From: an uncultured SAR86 cluster bacterium
GTDB taxonomy: Bacteria; Pseudomonadota; Gammaproteobacteria; Magnimaribacterales; D2472
Assembly: GCA_902557965.1 (NCBI GenBank)
Contig: CACECK010000007.1
Span: forward strand, 1-39,374
Reading direction: 5' to 3'
DNA length: 39,374 nt
Shown here: one piece after another, positions 23,035-32,922 of the stretch
How the letters are laid out: each line of letters begins with the position of its first letter
How positions within the stretch are numbered: position 1 is the first letter of the stretch
Notes under the pieces: generated by a model
The model's database searches: none
What the model saw: the letters and a program-made list of their open reading frames with translations, nothing else
Told to the model about the DNA's origin: nothing
Made by a program: the position numbers and the translations under genes

Positions 23035-25908
23035 ATGGAAACACAACAACAAGAAAATCAAAATACGACAAAGCAACAAAATATCTCTGATATCGAAACA
23101 ACAGCACCAGGAAAATTAAGAGTAATCAAAAGAAATGGTAAGGTTGTAGCATTTGAAGACGATAAAATAAAAGTAGCAATAACCAAGGCATTTCTTGCAA
23201 CAGAATCAGGTAATGCTGCAGCAAGTGAACGAATTCACAAAAAAGTTAATCAGCTAACCAATAATGTTGTTGAAATTTTCAAAAGAAGGATGCCATCCGG
23301 AGGCACACTTCACATAGAAGAAATTCAAGACCAAGTCGAACTTCAGCTGATGCGATCTGAAGAGCTTGATGTTGCAAAGTCATATATTCTATATAGAGCC
23401 GAAAGGACTCAAGAAAGAACAAAAGAAAAACTTGATATAGATCTACCTGATACACCCGCAATTAATGTTACAAAAAGTGATGGATCGTTGGTTCCGCTTG
23501 ATGTTCAAAAAGTTGCTGGCCTGATTAACGATGCCTGCAACGAGTTAGAAGAAGTATCAGTAAATGAGGTTTTAGATGAGGCTTTGAAGAACCTATATGA
23601 TGGCGTTTCAATTTCAGATATGAGAACAAGTCTCGTCATGTCTGCAAGAACAAAGGTTGAAAAAGAACCAAATTATTCTTTCGTAACAGCAAGAATATTG
23701 ATGGATCAAATTAGAAGCGAAGCATTAAATTTTCTTGGTGTTGCTGAAGAATCTACATATCAGGAAATGGAAAAACATTATCCTGCTGCTTTTAAAGCAT
23801 ATATAGATAAAGGAATTGAACTTGATATTCTTAACCCAGAACTAAGAGAGTTTGATATAGAAAAAATTGCTAATGCAATAGATCATACAAGAGATAATCA
23901 ATTTACATATTTAGGTCTTCAAACTCTATATGACAGGTACTTCATCCATTGTGACGATGTTAGATACGAGCTACCGCAAGTATTCTTTATGAGAGTTTCA
24001 ATGGGTTTAGCTTTAGAAGAAGAAAATAGAGAAGAAAGAGCAATTGAATTTTATAAATTATTATCTAGTTTTGATTACATGAGTTCCACTCCTACTCTAT
24101 TCAATTCAGGAACAAAAAGACCGCAACTTTCATCTTGTTATTTAACAACAATACCAGATGACTTAGATGGTATATTTTCTGCAATGAAAGACAATGCCTT
24201 GTTATCCAAATGGGCTGGGGGTTTAGGTAATGACTGGACACCTGTTAGAGCTATGAACTCATATATAAAAGGAACTAATGGTAAAAGTCAGGGCGTCGTT
24301 CCTTTTCTAAAAGTTGCAAATGATACAGCTGTCGCTGTTAATCAAGGAGGAAAAAGAAAAGGAGCAATGTGTGGTTATTTAGAGACCTGGCATTTAGATA
24401 TAGAAGAATTTCTTGAATTAAGAAAAAATACTGGAGACGAAAGAAGAAGAACTCATGATATGAATACTGCAAACTGGGTGCCTGATTTATTCATGAAAAG
24501 AGTTGAACAGAATAAAAACTGGACACTCTTTTCACCAGGTGAAGCACCTGATTTGCATGACCTTGTGGGTAAAGCTTTTGAAGATAAATATGAAGAATAT
24601 GAAGAAAAAGCAGAAAGAGGTGAAATGGGTCAACATAAATCTGTTCCAGCAAAAGAATTATGGAGAAAGATGTTAACAATGTTATTTGAAACAGGTCATC
24701 CATGGATAACATTTAAAGATTCATGCAACTTGCGCTCTCCGCAACAACATGCAGGTGTCATACACTCATCAAATTTGTGTACTGAAATTACACTAAATAC
24801 AAGTGCAGAAAAAGAAATTGCAGTATGTAATCTAGGCTCGGTTAATCTTGCCAATCATATGAAAGATGGAGCTCTGGATGAAGAAAAAATAAAGAATACA
24901 GTTTCAACTGCAATAAGAATGTTAGACAACGTAATTAATATTAATTACTACTCTGTTGATACAGCTAAAAACTCCAACTTCAAACACAGGCCTATTGGAC
25001 TTGGTCTAATGGGTTTCCAAGACGCGTTATACCTTCAAGATATATCTTATTGTAGTGAAGAGGCAATTGAATTTGCTGATAAGAGTATGGAGTTGATCAG
25101 CTACAACGCAATCCATGCATCAACTGAACTAGCAAAGGAAAGAGGTGCATATGAATCATTTGAAGGGTCACTGTGGAGCAAAGGAATACTACCAAAGGAT
25201 TCTATAGAAATATTGGCAGAAAATAGAGGAAGCGAATATTTAAATGTAGATAGATCAGAAACATTGGACTGGGAATCTCTAAGAAAGAAAGTAATTAAAG
25301 ACGGAATGAGAAATTCAAATGTTATGGCGATTGCTCCAACTGCAACAATATCTAATATAACAGGTGTGACACAATCAATAGAGCCTACGTATCAAAACTT
25401 ATATGTGAAATCAAACTTATCTGGAGAATTTACAATAGTTAACCCTCATTTAGTTAGAAAATTAAAGGAGCTAGATCTATGGGATGATGTAATGATAAAT
25501 GATCTAAAATACTTTGAAGGTAGCCTTTCAGAGATTTCTAGAATTCCGGATGAAATAAAAAAACTCTTTTCAACAGCTTTTGAGGTTGAACCAAAATATA
25601 TTGTTGAGTCTGCAAGTAGAAGACAAAAATGGATTGATCAAGCCCAATCACTAAATTTATATATTGGTAATGCTGATGGAAAAAAATTAGATATAACATA
25701 CAGAATGGCTTGGTACTCAGGTCTCAAAACAACATATTACTTGAGATCAATTGCAGCCACGTCAACTGAAAAATCGACCGTACAACAGGGAAAACTAAAC
25801 GCAGTTAGTGCTGATACGAATCAGTCAGCTGAACAAGAATTGGGTGCGCCTGCCCCAGTTCCTGATGCTTGCTCACTGGATGATCCAGATTGCGAAGCAT
25901 GCCAATAA
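23035..25908 (+). CDS. nrdA: Ribonucleoside-diphosphate reductase class Ia, alpha subunit
   Basis: NrdA makes deoxyribonucleotides with radical input from NrdB. The 957-residue product has two N-terminal ATP-cone domains ([20 protein letters not shown] and [20 protein letters not shown]), as in Pseudomonas-type enzymes. Active-site residues: Cys368 ([10 protein letters not shown]), Asn580-Leu-Cys582-Thr-Glu584 (SNLCTEITL) and Cys598 ([10 protein letters not shown]). The barrel segment [20 protein letters not shown] is clear and the tail ends DPDCEACQ, the mobile redox cysteine pair. ATG 23035 gives an N-terminus like that of relatives. It is followed by nrdB after 16 nt. Confidence 0.97.
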   Translation: METQQQENQNTTKQQNISDIETTAPGKLRVIKRNGKVVAFEDDKIKVAITKAFLATESGNAAASERIHKKVNQLTNNVVEIFKRRMPSGGTLHIEEIQDQVELQLMRSEELDVAKSYILYRAERTQERTKEKLDIDLPDTPAINVTKSDGSLVPLDVQKVAGLINDACNELEEVSVNEVLDEALKNLYDGVSISDMRTSLVMSARTKVEKEPNYSFVTARILMDQIRSEALNFLGVAEESTYQEMEKHYPAAFKAYIDKGIELDILNPELREFDIEKIANAIDHTRDNQFTYLGLQTLYDRYFIHCDDVRYELPQVFFMRVSMGLALEEENREERAIEFYKLLSSFDYMSSTPTLFNSGTKRPQLSSCYLTTIPDDLDGIFSAMKDNALLSKWAGGLGNDWTPVRAMNSYIKGTNGKSQGVVPFLKVANDTAVAVNQGGKRKGAMCGYLETWHLDIEEFLELRKNTGDERRRTHDMNTANWVPDLFMKRVEQNKNWTLFSPGEAPDLHDLVGKAFEDKYEEYEEKAERGEMGQHKSVPAKELWRKMLTMLFETGHPWITFKDSCNLRSPQQHAGVIHSSNLCTEITLNTSAEKEIAVCNLGSVNLANHMKDGALDEEKIKNTVSTAIRMLDNVININYYSVDTAKNSNFKHRPIGLGLMGFQDALYLQDISYCSEEAIEFADKSMELISYNAIHASTELAKERGAYESFEGSLWSKGILPKDSIEILAENRGSEYLNVDRSETLDWESLRKKVIKDGMRNSNVMAIAPTATISNITGVTQSIEPTYQNLYVKSNLSGEFTIVNPHLVRKLKELDLWDDVMINDLKYFEGSLSEISRIPDEIKKLFSTAFEVEPKYIVESASRRQKWIDQAQSLNLYIGNADGKKLDITYRMAWYSGLKTTYYLRSIAATSTEKSTVQQGKLNAVSADTNQSAEQELGAPAPVPDACSLDDPDCEACQ

Positions 25909-25924
25909 AATAAGGAGAAAAGAT

Positions 25925-27202
25925 ATGTTAAATTGGGATGAATATGGAAAAGAGGAAAATGTAACTCCTCAGTCAACACCTACAGTAAATAATGAAGTTG
26001 TTAAACAAGCAGCTGAGGTGGTTGCAGAAGAAAAGCCTACTATTCAAAAAATAGATAAAGCAGAAGCACCGCAAGCTAATACCAATATAGGAGAAGGCTC
26101 AAGAGCAGAGGCAGCAAGAAAAGCTGTTAATGCAATAGATGAAACAGCAGGAAACGAAGAGCTTGATGAAATGATGGCAAATGCTGGGCGAGTAGAAGTT
26201 GATCAAAAAATGATGATCAATTGTAAAGCTGATCTTAATCAATTAGTGCCATTCAAGTATGACTGGGCATGGCAAAAATACCTTGATGGAAGTGCTAATC
26301 ATTGGATGCCTCAAGAAATTAATATGACAAATGATATTGTCTTATGGAAATCCGAGGATGGGCTTACAGAAGATGAAAGAATTATTGTAAAAAGAAATCT
26401 TGGTTTTTTCTCAACAGCGGATTCACTTGTTGCAAACAATCTAGTTCTTGCTTTATATAGACTAATTACTAACCCAGAATGCAGACAATACATCCTAAGA
26501 CAGAGCCTTGAAGAAGCAATTCATACGCATGCATATCAATATTGTATTGAATCATTAGGTATGGATGAAGGTGAAATATTTAATATGTATCGAGAAGTTC
26601 CATGTGTTGCAAGAAAAGCATCGTGGGGTCTTAAATATACACAAGAAATATCTGACCCTGATTTTAAAACTGGTACAGAAGAAACAGACAAACAATTACT
26701 GAAGAATCTAATCGCTTTTTATTGTGTTCTTGAAGGAATTTTCTTCTATTGTGGTTTCACACAAATACTTTCAATGGGAAGAAGAAATAAGATGACAGGA
26801 ACAGCTGAGCAATTCCAGTACATATTAAGAGATGAATCAATGCACGTAAACTTTGGTATTGATGTTATAAATCAAATAAAAATAGAAAACCCTAATCTTT
26901 GGGATGATCAAATGAAATCAGATGCTGCTCAGATGATCCTTGAAGGAACAGAATTAGAAATTCAATATGCAAGAGATACCATGCCTAGAGGTGTTCTAGG
27001 AATGAATGCGGCTATGATGGAAGAATATTTAAAATTTATAGCAAACAGAAGACTAACTCAATTAGGCCTTGATGAAGAATTTACTGGAGTTAGCAATCCA
27101 TTCCCTTGGATGTCAGAAATAATTGACTTAAGAAAAGAGAAAAACTTCTTTGAAACTAGAGTTACTGAATACCAAGTTGGTGGGGCTTTAAACTGGGAAT
27201 AG
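25925..27202 (+). CDS. nrdB: Ribonucleoside-diphosphate reductase class Ia, beta subunit
   Basis: NrdB carries the diiron-tyrosyl radical. ATG 25925 is chosen because AAGGAG lies 8 nt upstream; a longer open frame from 25808 overlaps nrdA and is not homologous. The 425-residue product has a ~95-residue acidic, Ala/Glu/Gln-rich leader before the core ([20 protein letters not shown]), which Pseudomonas NrdB also has. Metal and radical residues: Asp in [12 protein letters not shown], Glu197/His200/Tyr204 in [11 protein letters not shown], Glu in VLEGIFFY, and Glu/His in [10 protein letters not shown]. The C-terminus [10 protein letters not shown] is the peptide that docks to NrdA. Confidence 0.97.
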   Translation: MLNWDEYGKEENVTPQSTPTVNNEVVKQAAEVVAEEKPTIQKIDKAEAPQANTNIGEGSRAEAARKAVNAIDETAGNEELDEMMANAGRVEVDQKMMINCKADLNQLVPFKYDWAWQKYLDGSANHWMPQEINMTNDIVLWKSEDGLTEDERIIVKRNLGFFSTADSLVANNLVLALYRLITNPECRQYILRQSLEEAIHTHAYQYCIESLGMDEGEIFNMYREVPCVARKASWGLKYTQEISDPDFKTGTEETDKQLLKNLIAFYCVLEGIFFYCGFTQILSMGRRNKMTGTAEQFQYILRDESMHVNFGIDVINQIKIENPNLWDDQMKSDAAQMILEGTELEIQYARDTMPRGVLGMNAAMMEEYLKFIANRRLTQLGLDEEFTGVSNPFPWMSEIIDLRKEKNFFETRVTEYQVGGALNWE

Positions 27203-27205
27203 TAT

Positions 27206-27817
27206 TTGAAAATATACTCAAGCCCAGTAGCTCCTAGCCCAAGAAAAGTAATAATATTTATTGCAGAAAAAGGAATTGAAAATATTCAAGTCAAAAATCT
27301 TGATCTAGGAAAATTAGAGCATAAAACATCAGAATATAAGAAAATTGCACCTAATTCGAGAGTACCAGCTCTTGAATTAGATAGCGGTGAAATAATTCTG
27401 GAGACAACTGCAATTTGTAGATATCTTGAGTGTATATATCCCGAACCAAATATGTTTGGTTCTAGCCCAATGGAAATTGCTCAAATTGAGATGTGGTATT
27501 CAAGAGTATCGTTTGAACTGATGATGCCGTTAATGCATGGTTTTAGGCATACTCATCCCCACATGAGTCAGTTGGAGAATCAGAATAATGAATTTGGAAT
27601 TGCACAAAGAGAGCTAGCTATTAAGTCACTCAGACATTATGACGAAGTGATAGCAAACAAAGATTATATTTCCTGCAATAAATTCACGTATGCTGATATT
27701 CAGATGGTAACTTCTCTTCAGTTTTTAGTGAGACTGAATAAAATAGATATTTGTGATTATTCGAATTTAGACAGCTACATTAATAATATAGCGTCTAGAC
27801 CAAGCTTCACTGCTTAA
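27206..27817 (+). CDS. Glutathione S-transferase family protein
   Basis: A 203-residue protein with the thioredoxin-fold N-terminal domain (YSSPVAPSPRKVIIFIAEKG, then NSRVPALEL with the cis-Pro and LETTAICRYLE glutathione-binding motif) and an all-helical C-terminal domain. The active-site residue is probably Ser in the SPVAPS segment; substrate unknown. Start is TTG at 27206, 3 nt after the nrdB stop, so it is likely translated from the nrdAB message. An unusual His-rich stretch (HGFRHTHPHMSQ) lies in the second domain. Its stop is 2 nt from the convergent dehydrogenase. Confidence 0.88.
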   Translation: MKIYSSPVAPSPRKVIIFIAEKGIENIQVKNLDLGKLEHKTSEYKKIAPNSRVPALELDSGEIILETTAICRYLECIYPEPNMFGSSPMEIAQIEMWYSRVSFELMMPLMHGFRHTHPHMSQLENQNNEFGIAQRELAIKSLRHYDEVIANKDYISCNKFTYADIQMVTSLQFLVRLNKIDICDYSNLDSYINNIASRPSFTA

Positions 27818-27819
27818 AA

Positions 27820-28719
27820 TTATTTATTAATTAATTCAAAAAACTTTAGTGTTTGCTCGCCTCCATTTTGGAGAGCTCTGGCATCAGTCATATCTGAAAT
27901 TTTATCCCAACTGGCATGAATATTTTCTGGGGTCATGTCCTCACCCATACCTAAAGAAACACCCATAGTTTCATGAATAAAAATTCTTGAAAAAACTCCG
28001 GCTCCAGCTGCCATAATTGCGCCATTAGGAGCATGTTCGCTTGAAAGATATATCACAGCAGGGGTAACGAACTCTGGTTGCAGATTCTGTCCAAAATCTT
28101 CAGGTATCAATCCTTCAGTCATCCTTGTATATGCAACAGGAGTTATAGAGTTTGTATATATATTTTTATTTTGTCCCTCTAATTTGAGAGTATTCATAAG
28201 TCCAACCATTGCCATTTTTGCTGAACCATAATTAGTTTGGCCAAAGTTACCAAAAACTCCGCTTGATGAACTAGTAAAAACAATTCTTCCATATTCCTGT
28301 TCTCGCATAATCGGAAAGACAGAGTGAGTACAATTTAACGTACCTTGGAAATGAACATCCATAACTAAATTGAAATCATCAATTGTTACTTTATGAAAAC
28401 TTTTATCTCTAAGTATCCCTGCGTTGTTAACTAAAATATCTATCCTTCCCCATTTACTCATGGTCTGTTCAACCATCGCCTTTACAGCTTCTAAATCAGT
28501 AACACTAGCACCATTAGATATTGCCTCGCCTCCGTCAGATTTAATTTGACTAACTACCTCTTCAGCCGCATCACTGGCTCCACTTCCATCAACGCTTCCA
28601 CCAAGATCATTAACGACAACTTTCGCGCCTCTTTTTGCAAGCTCAAGTGCATGCTGTTTTCCAATCCCACCACCGGCACCAGTTACTATTGCAACCCTAT
28701 CATCAAATCTAATGCTCAT
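27820..28719 (-). CDS. Short-chain dehydrogenase (3-hydroxyacyl-CoA dehydrogenase-like)
   Basis: A 299-residue SDR-family oxidoreductase. The NAD(P)-binding motif is TGAGGGIGKQHALELAKRGA, followed by VVNDLGGSVDGSG, a segment typical of the dehydrogenase unit of peroxisomal-type multifunctional beta-oxidation enzymes. Catalytic residues: NNAG (LVNNAGILRD), Ser in FTSSSSGVFG, and Tyr-x3-Lys in NYGSAKMAM. A GGAG site precedes ATG 28719. The closest role is oxidation of 3-hydroxyacyl-CoA or a hydroxysteroid; the true substrate is not determined. Confidence 0.88.
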   Translation of the reverse strand: MSIRFDDRVAIVTGAGGGIGKQHALELAKRGAKVVVNDLGGSVDGSGASDAAEEVVSQIKSDGGEAISNGASVTDLEAVKAMVEQTMSKWGRIDILVNNAGILRDKSFHKVTIDDFNLVMDVHFQGTLNCTHSVFPIMREQEYGRIVFTSSSSGVFGNFGQTNYGSAKMAMVGLMNTLKLEGQNKNIYTNSITPVAYTRMTEGLIPEDFGQNLQPEFVTPAVIYLSSEHAPNGAIMAAGAGVFSRIFIHETMGVSLGMGEDMTPENIHASWDKISDMTDARALQNGGEQTLKFFELINK

Positions 28720-28865
28720 TTTTCACTCCAATTAGAGAAATAATTTAAATTGTGATCTATATTTTAATCAAAAAAAAACTCATTTACTATGAAATAAAAA
28801 TAAGGATTAGATTTTAATTTAGGAATATAATTAAACCTTAATAACAGTAATTTTAAGGAAAAAAA

Positions 28866-29864
28866 ATGAGCTCTTCAGTAAAAGTAGTAGTAACAGGTGC
28901 GGCTGGTCAAATAGCATACTCCCTGATACCAAGGTTGGTTGACGGTAGAACATTTAGTAACAAAAAAGTTGATCTAGCACTTGTAGAAATTCCTCAAGTG
29001 GTTGATAAGCTTGAAGGTTTGGTAATGGAACTGGAAGATTCATATTTCCCAAATATGGGTAATGTAAGTTACACAGATAATTTTCAAGAAGCATCAAAAG
29101 ATGCTGATTGGTTCTTGCTAGTTGGAAGCATACCTAGGGGTATAGTTTATAACGGTAAAAAAATTGAAGAAAGATCAGATCTTTTGAGTATAAACGGCGG
29201 CATATTTGTTGATCAAGGTGAGGCAATAGGTAACTATGGAAAAGAAAATGCTAAGATCTTAGTAGTAGGTAATCCTGCTAACACTAACGCTTTTATTGGT
29301 AAAAACGCTGCAAAAAATGAATCTCAATTATGGATGGCCATGACAATGCTAGATTCTAATAGAGCAAAATCAATCATTTCAAAAAAAACTAACAAAAATA
29401 TTGCAGATATAAAAAATATGATTATTTGGGGCAATCATAGTCCTACAATGTATCCTGATGCTGAAAATATCAGCATTGATGGTGACTTGGGAAGCTCTAT
29501 ATTAAATGATCAAAACTGGATTCAAGATATCTTCATACCTTCTGTCCAGCAAAGAGGTAAAGCGGTTATAGATGCAAGAGGAGCATCATCAGCCACTTCA
29601 GCTGCAAAAGCAGCCATAGACACTGTCATGGCGTGTGAACATCCAACTGATTCTGGTTCATGCTTCAGTGCAGCAATATCAAGTGATGGGGCCTATGATG
29701 TTCCAGAAGGTTTAATTTGTGGCTTTCCCTTGATGAGAATGGATGATGGCAGCATTGAAATCAAACGAGATATTTCATTATCAAATTTTGCAAAGGAAAG
29801 AATCCAAATATCAGTTGATGAATTGCTGTCTGAAAAAGAAGCAGTAAAACATCTTATGAAATGA
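28866..29864 (+). CDS. mdh: Malate dehydrogenase
   Basis: Mdh oxidises malate to oxaloacetate with NAD in the citric acid cycle. The 332-residue product resembles the cytosolic/Thermus-type group: VVVTGAAGQIAYSLIPRL nucleotide loop, ILVVGNPANTNAFIGKNAA, LDSNRAKSII with the conserved Asp and Arg, and the active-site His in IIWGNHSPTMYPD. The substrate loop reads PRGIVYNGKKIEERSDLL around residues 90-107, about six residues longer than the usual PRGPGMERxDLL, with the two substrate Arg apparently kept. TAAGGA precedes ATG 28866. It overlaps the next gene as ATGA. Confidence 0.94.
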   Translation: MSSSVKVVVTGAAGQIAYSLIPRLVDGRTFSNKKVDLALVEIPQVVDKLEGLVMELEDSYFPNMGNVSYTDNFQEASKDADWFLLVGSIPRGIVYNGKKIEERSDLLSINGGIFVDQGEAIGNYGKENAKILVVGNPANTNAFIGKNAAKNESQLWMAMTMLDSNRAKSIISKKTNKNIADIKNMIIWGNHSPTMYPDAENISIDGDLGSSILNDQNWIQDIFIPSVQQRGKAVIDARGASSATSAAKAAIDTVMACEHPTDSGSCFSAAISSDGAYDVPEGLICGFPLMRMDDGSIEIKRDISLSNFAKERIQISVDELLSEKEAVKHLMK

Positions 29865-30322
29865 TTAAAAAAGATAAAATTCTTCAAAGCTATATATGCA
29901 ATATTATTGATGATGAGAAGCCTGAAAAAATAACCTTTATAACTTCAAAAGATATATCTAAATTAATAAAAAGGCTTGAGAAGACAAGTATTAGTAATAT
30001 AAACGTAGCCCCAGCTATTGATATGAAATCTATTGATAATTCTGATCTCTTTTTCCTTTTTGATGATATTTCAGCATCTGACAGTGATTTAGGAATAATT
30101 AAAAATCTATTGAGTCAGAAAATTGTAATTTTTACAGACTTTAGAAAAGATAAAAAAATTGATGCGATGATGCTTAAACTTGGATTTCAAACTGAATTAA
30201 GAGATAAAAATAATGCATTAAAATGCTTCTCTTACAATTTAAAGACTTACAACAATAAAAGAACTTGGAATAATTCTAAGGGTTGGGCAAATCCTGAAAA
30301 CTTTGATAAATTTAGATGGTAA
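29861..30322 (+). CDS. Conserved small protein of unknown function (DUF6231-like)
   Basis: A 153-residue cytoplasmic protein with a Rossmann-like look: an N-terminal ITFIT strand, a central LFFLFDDI strand, KIVIFTDF, and a methyltransferase-like LGFQTELRDKN turn. The ending RTWNNSKGWANPENFDKFRW matches what I recall of DUF6231 proteins of gammaproteobacteria, which end W-N-N-x-x-x-W-A-x-P-E-x-x-x-K-x-x-W. No catalytic motif is evident. It overlaps mdh by 4 nt and converges on lysS with a 2-nt gap. Confidence 0.6.
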   Translation: MIKKDKILQSYICNIIDDEKPEKITFITSKDISKLIKRLEKTSISNINVAPAIDMKSIDNSDLFFLFDDISASDSDLGIIKNLLSQKIVIFTDFRKDKKIDAMMLKLGFQTELRDKNNALKCFSYNLKTYNNKRTWNNSKGWANPENFDKFRW

Positions 30323-30324
30323 AT

Positions 30325-31815
30325 TTATGATTTCAACTGAGGGAAAAGCAATACATCCCTTATAGAAGATTGATTTGTAAGTAACATGACCAACCTATCT
30401 ACTCCAAGACCTACTCCCACTGCTGGAGGCATACCATGCTCGAGTGCAGTAATATAATCTTGGTCATAATCCATTGCTTCTTTATCGCCAGAATCCTTTG
30501 CAGCTACTTGATCTTCAAATCTGGACGCTTGATCATCGGGGTCATTTAGCTCACAAAATCCATTTGCAAATTCCTTTCCTCCAATAAATAACTCAAATCT
30601 ATCTGCAAAATCAGGTTTATTTTCATTTCTTCGAGAAAGTGGTGATACTTCAACAGGATATTCGGTAACAAAAGTAGGATTAATTAACTTTGGTTCTACG
30701 GTTTCTTCAAATATTTCTAGCAACATTCTGCCAGCACCCCAACTCTTTTCAACTTTAATCTTTTTATTGCTTAAAAAATTCGCCAATTTTTTTTCATCAA
30801 TGGTATCAGATTCTATTAAATCTTTATTATGACTTAACACTAGTTCGGTTAAAGTTGATTGGTTGAATTTCTTTAAGTTAATTGAAATGCCATCCCACTC
30901 AATTACATCATCACAAGATGCTGCCACTGCCGCATTCAAAATAATATCTCTAGTAAGATCCATTTGCTCCTGCATGCTTGCGTATGCTTCATACCATTCC
31001 ATCATAGTAAACTCAGGATTATGCTTTGTTGAAAGACCTTCGTTTCTGAAACTTCTATTGATCTCGAAAACTTTTTCAAACCCTCCAACAAGTAACCTTT
31101 TTAAATAAAGCTCAGGAGCTATTCTAAGATATAAGTCCTTTCCCAGTGCATTATGCTGAGTAACAAATGGTCTTGCTACAGCACCACCAGCAAGAGGATG
31201 CATCATTGGGGTTTCTACCTCTAGATAACCAATCTCATTCATTTTTTTTCTCATCGAGTCAATAATTTTAGTTCTCTTGATGAATACTTCTTTTGTAGAA
31301 ACATTTGTCATTAAATCTAAATATCTTTGCCTGTATCTGGCTTCAATATCAGTTAAGCCTTTAAATTTTTCAGGCATGGGTCTTAATGATTTAGTGATCA
31401 TTTCAAGATCCCAAACATCGATAGTCAATTCGTCAGTCTTGGTTCTAAATAATGAACCTGAAACACCAACAATATCTCCTAAGTCCCATGTTTTAAAATC
31501 CTCATAAACACTTTCATCTACATTATTTTTAGTTACGTAAATTTGGATATCTCCCGATGAGTCTCTTAAGGTTGCAAAACTAGCATTACCCATCACCCTT
31601 TTGAGAACAATACGTCCAGCTATGGAAATATTTTTAATATTTTTTTTAACTAAGTCTTCTTTAGATAGATCTCCATACTTATCAGATAAAGACTTGGCAT
31701 TATTTTTTGGTTTGAAAGAATTTCCATAAGCGCTCCCCTTATCTCTAAGCTGCTCTAGTTTTTTTCTTCTTTCTTCAATGATGGCTTTTTCACCACCTAG
31801 ATTCTCTTTATCCAT
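30325..31815 (-). CDS. lysS: Lysyl-tRNA synthetase (class II)
   Basis: LysS charges tRNA-Lys. The 496-residue product has an N-terminal OB-fold anticodon domain (ISIAGRIVLKRVMGNASFA), motif 1 around TKIIDSMRKKMNEIGYLEVE, motif 2 FRNEGLSTKHNPEFTMMEWY and motif 3 GVGLGVDRLVMLLT. Length is typical. It begins on the base next to the prfB stop (TAG then ATG), the order prfB-lysS being standard for gammaproteobacteria. Confidence 0.98.
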   Translation of the reverse strand: MDKENLGGEKAIIEERRKKLEQLRDKGSAYGNSFKPKNNAKSLSDKYGDLSKEDLVKKNIKNISIAGRIVLKRVMGNASFATLRDSSGDIQIYVTKNNVDESVYEDFKTWDLGDIVGVSGSLFRTKTDELTIDVWDLEMITKSLRPMPEKFKGLTDIEARYRQRYLDLMTNVSTKEVFIKRTKIIDSMRKKMNEIGYLEVETPMMHPLAGGAVARPFVTQHNALGKDLYLRIAPELYLKRLLVGGFEKVFEINRSFRNEGLSTKHNPEFTMMEWYEAYASMQEQMDLTRDIILNAAVAASCDDVIEWDGISINLKKFNQSTLTELVLSHNKDLIESDTIDEKKLANFLSNKKIKVEKSWGAGRMLLEIFEETVEPKLINPTFVTEYPVEVSPLSRRNENKPDFADRFELFIGGKEFANGFCELNDPDDQASRFEDQVAAKDSGDKEAMDYDQDYITALEHGMPPAVGVGLGVDRLVMLLTNQSSIRDVLLFPQLKS

Positions 31816-32913
31816 CTAAATTCCTGCCTTTAGTGATGATTTCATAAAATCATCTAAGTCACCATTAAGAACTGCTGTTGTGTTTCCAGTCTCATGATTG
31901 GTTCTTAAGTCTTTAATCCTTGATTGATCTAAAACATAAGATCTTATTTGACTGCCCCAACCTATATCAGATTTACTATCCTCAAGCATTTGCTGTTCTT
32001 CATTTTGTTTTTGTAATTCTAACTCGTAAAGCTTGGATTTTAATTGTTTTAATGCATTTTCTTTATTTTTGTGCTGAGATCTATCACTTTGAGACTGTGC
32101 TACAACACCTGTTGGAATATGGGTTAATCTAACGGCTGAATCAGTTTTATTGACATGTTGTCCTCCAGCTCCTGACGCTCTATAGGTATCTGTTCTTATA
32201 TCAGCTTTATTAATACTAATTTCAATTGAATCGTCTATTTCAGGTGAAATAAATACTGATGCGAATGAAGTATGTCGCCTGTTTCCGGAATCAAAAGGAG
32301 ATTTCCTTACAAGTCTATGTATACCTGTCTCTGTTCTAAGCCATCCATATGCATAATCTCCATCAACATGAAGTGAAGCTGATTTAATTCCAGCAACATC
32401 ACCAGGAGAAATTTCTATTAGATTTGATTTAAATCCTCGAGCTTCAGACCATTTCGTATACATTCTTAAAAGCATTTCAGCCCAATCTTGTGCTTCTGTT
32501 CCACCAGAACCTGATTGAATTTCAATATAAGCAGATGACGGATCCATTTTTTTTGTAAACATCTTACTAAATTCAAGCTCCTCAACCATTAAAGATATCT
32601 CAACAATGTCTTTAGATATTTCTTCAATCGAAGAATCATCATTTTCTTCTATAGATATGTCCAAAAGAACATGAGAATCAGATACTTTGTCGAATACTAA
32701 TTTAAATGAAGATATAGTTTTCTCAAGTGAAGTCTTTTCTTTGCTTAATTTTTGAGAAAGGTCTAAGTCTGACCATACTTCTTCTTTAGAAAGCTGATTT
32801 TCTATTTCAATTAAGCGCTCTTTCTTAGATTCTATTTTAAAAATATTATCTTTGATATCATCCATTCTATTTTGTAAATCTGAAATGATTGATTTAAGTT
32901 CTTGTATATCCAT
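31816..32913 (-). CDS. prfB: Peptide chain release factor 2
   Basis: RF2 ends translation at UAA and UGA. The 365-residue product is one uninterrupted frame. Seen: the SPF recognition tripeptide in VRKSPFDSGNRRHTSF, the catalytic GGQ in RASGAGGQHVNKT, and the C-terminal KSDIGWGSQIRSYVLD. In E. coli an in-frame UGA near codon 26 forces a programmed +1 frameshift; here the matching stretch reads DIKDNIFKIESKKERL with no stop and no CUU-UGA, so this autoregulation is missing. UGA is used as a stop in the window (rsmJ, acpS, glpK), so RF2 is needed. Downstream of thrC by 9 nt; recJ, present here in some relatives, is absent. Confidence 0.97.
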   Translation of the reverse strand: MDIQELKSIISDLQNRMDDIKDNIFKIESKKERLIEIENQLSKEEVWSDLDLSQKLSKEKTSLEKTISSFKLVFDKVSDSHVLLDISIEENDDSSIEEISKDIVEISLMVEELEFSKMFTKKMDPSSAYIEIQSGSGGTEAQDWAEMLLRMYTKWSEARGFKSNLIEISPGDVAGIKSASLHVDGDYAYGWLRTETGIHRLVRKSPFDSGNRRHTSFASVFISPEIDDSIEISINKADIRTDTYRASGAGGQHVNKTDSAVRLTHIPTGVVAQSQSDRSQHKNKENALKQLKSKLYELELQKQNEEQQMLEDSKSDIGWGSQIRSYVLDQSRIKDLRTNHETGNTTAVLNGDLDDFMKSSLKAGI

Positions 32914-32922
32914 TACACGGTA

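Noticed and set aside
25808-25924. Longer nrdB start overlapping the nrdA end.
   Set aside because: The extra residues are an out-of-frame reading of the nrdA tail; a strong ribosome site supports ATG 25925.
25925-26220. The ~95-residue acidic leader of NrdB looked like a novel extension.
   Set aside because: Pseudomonas-type class Ia NrdB, which shares the double ATP-cone NrdA, has a similar leader starting with an M-L-x-W-D-E motif, so it is expected here.
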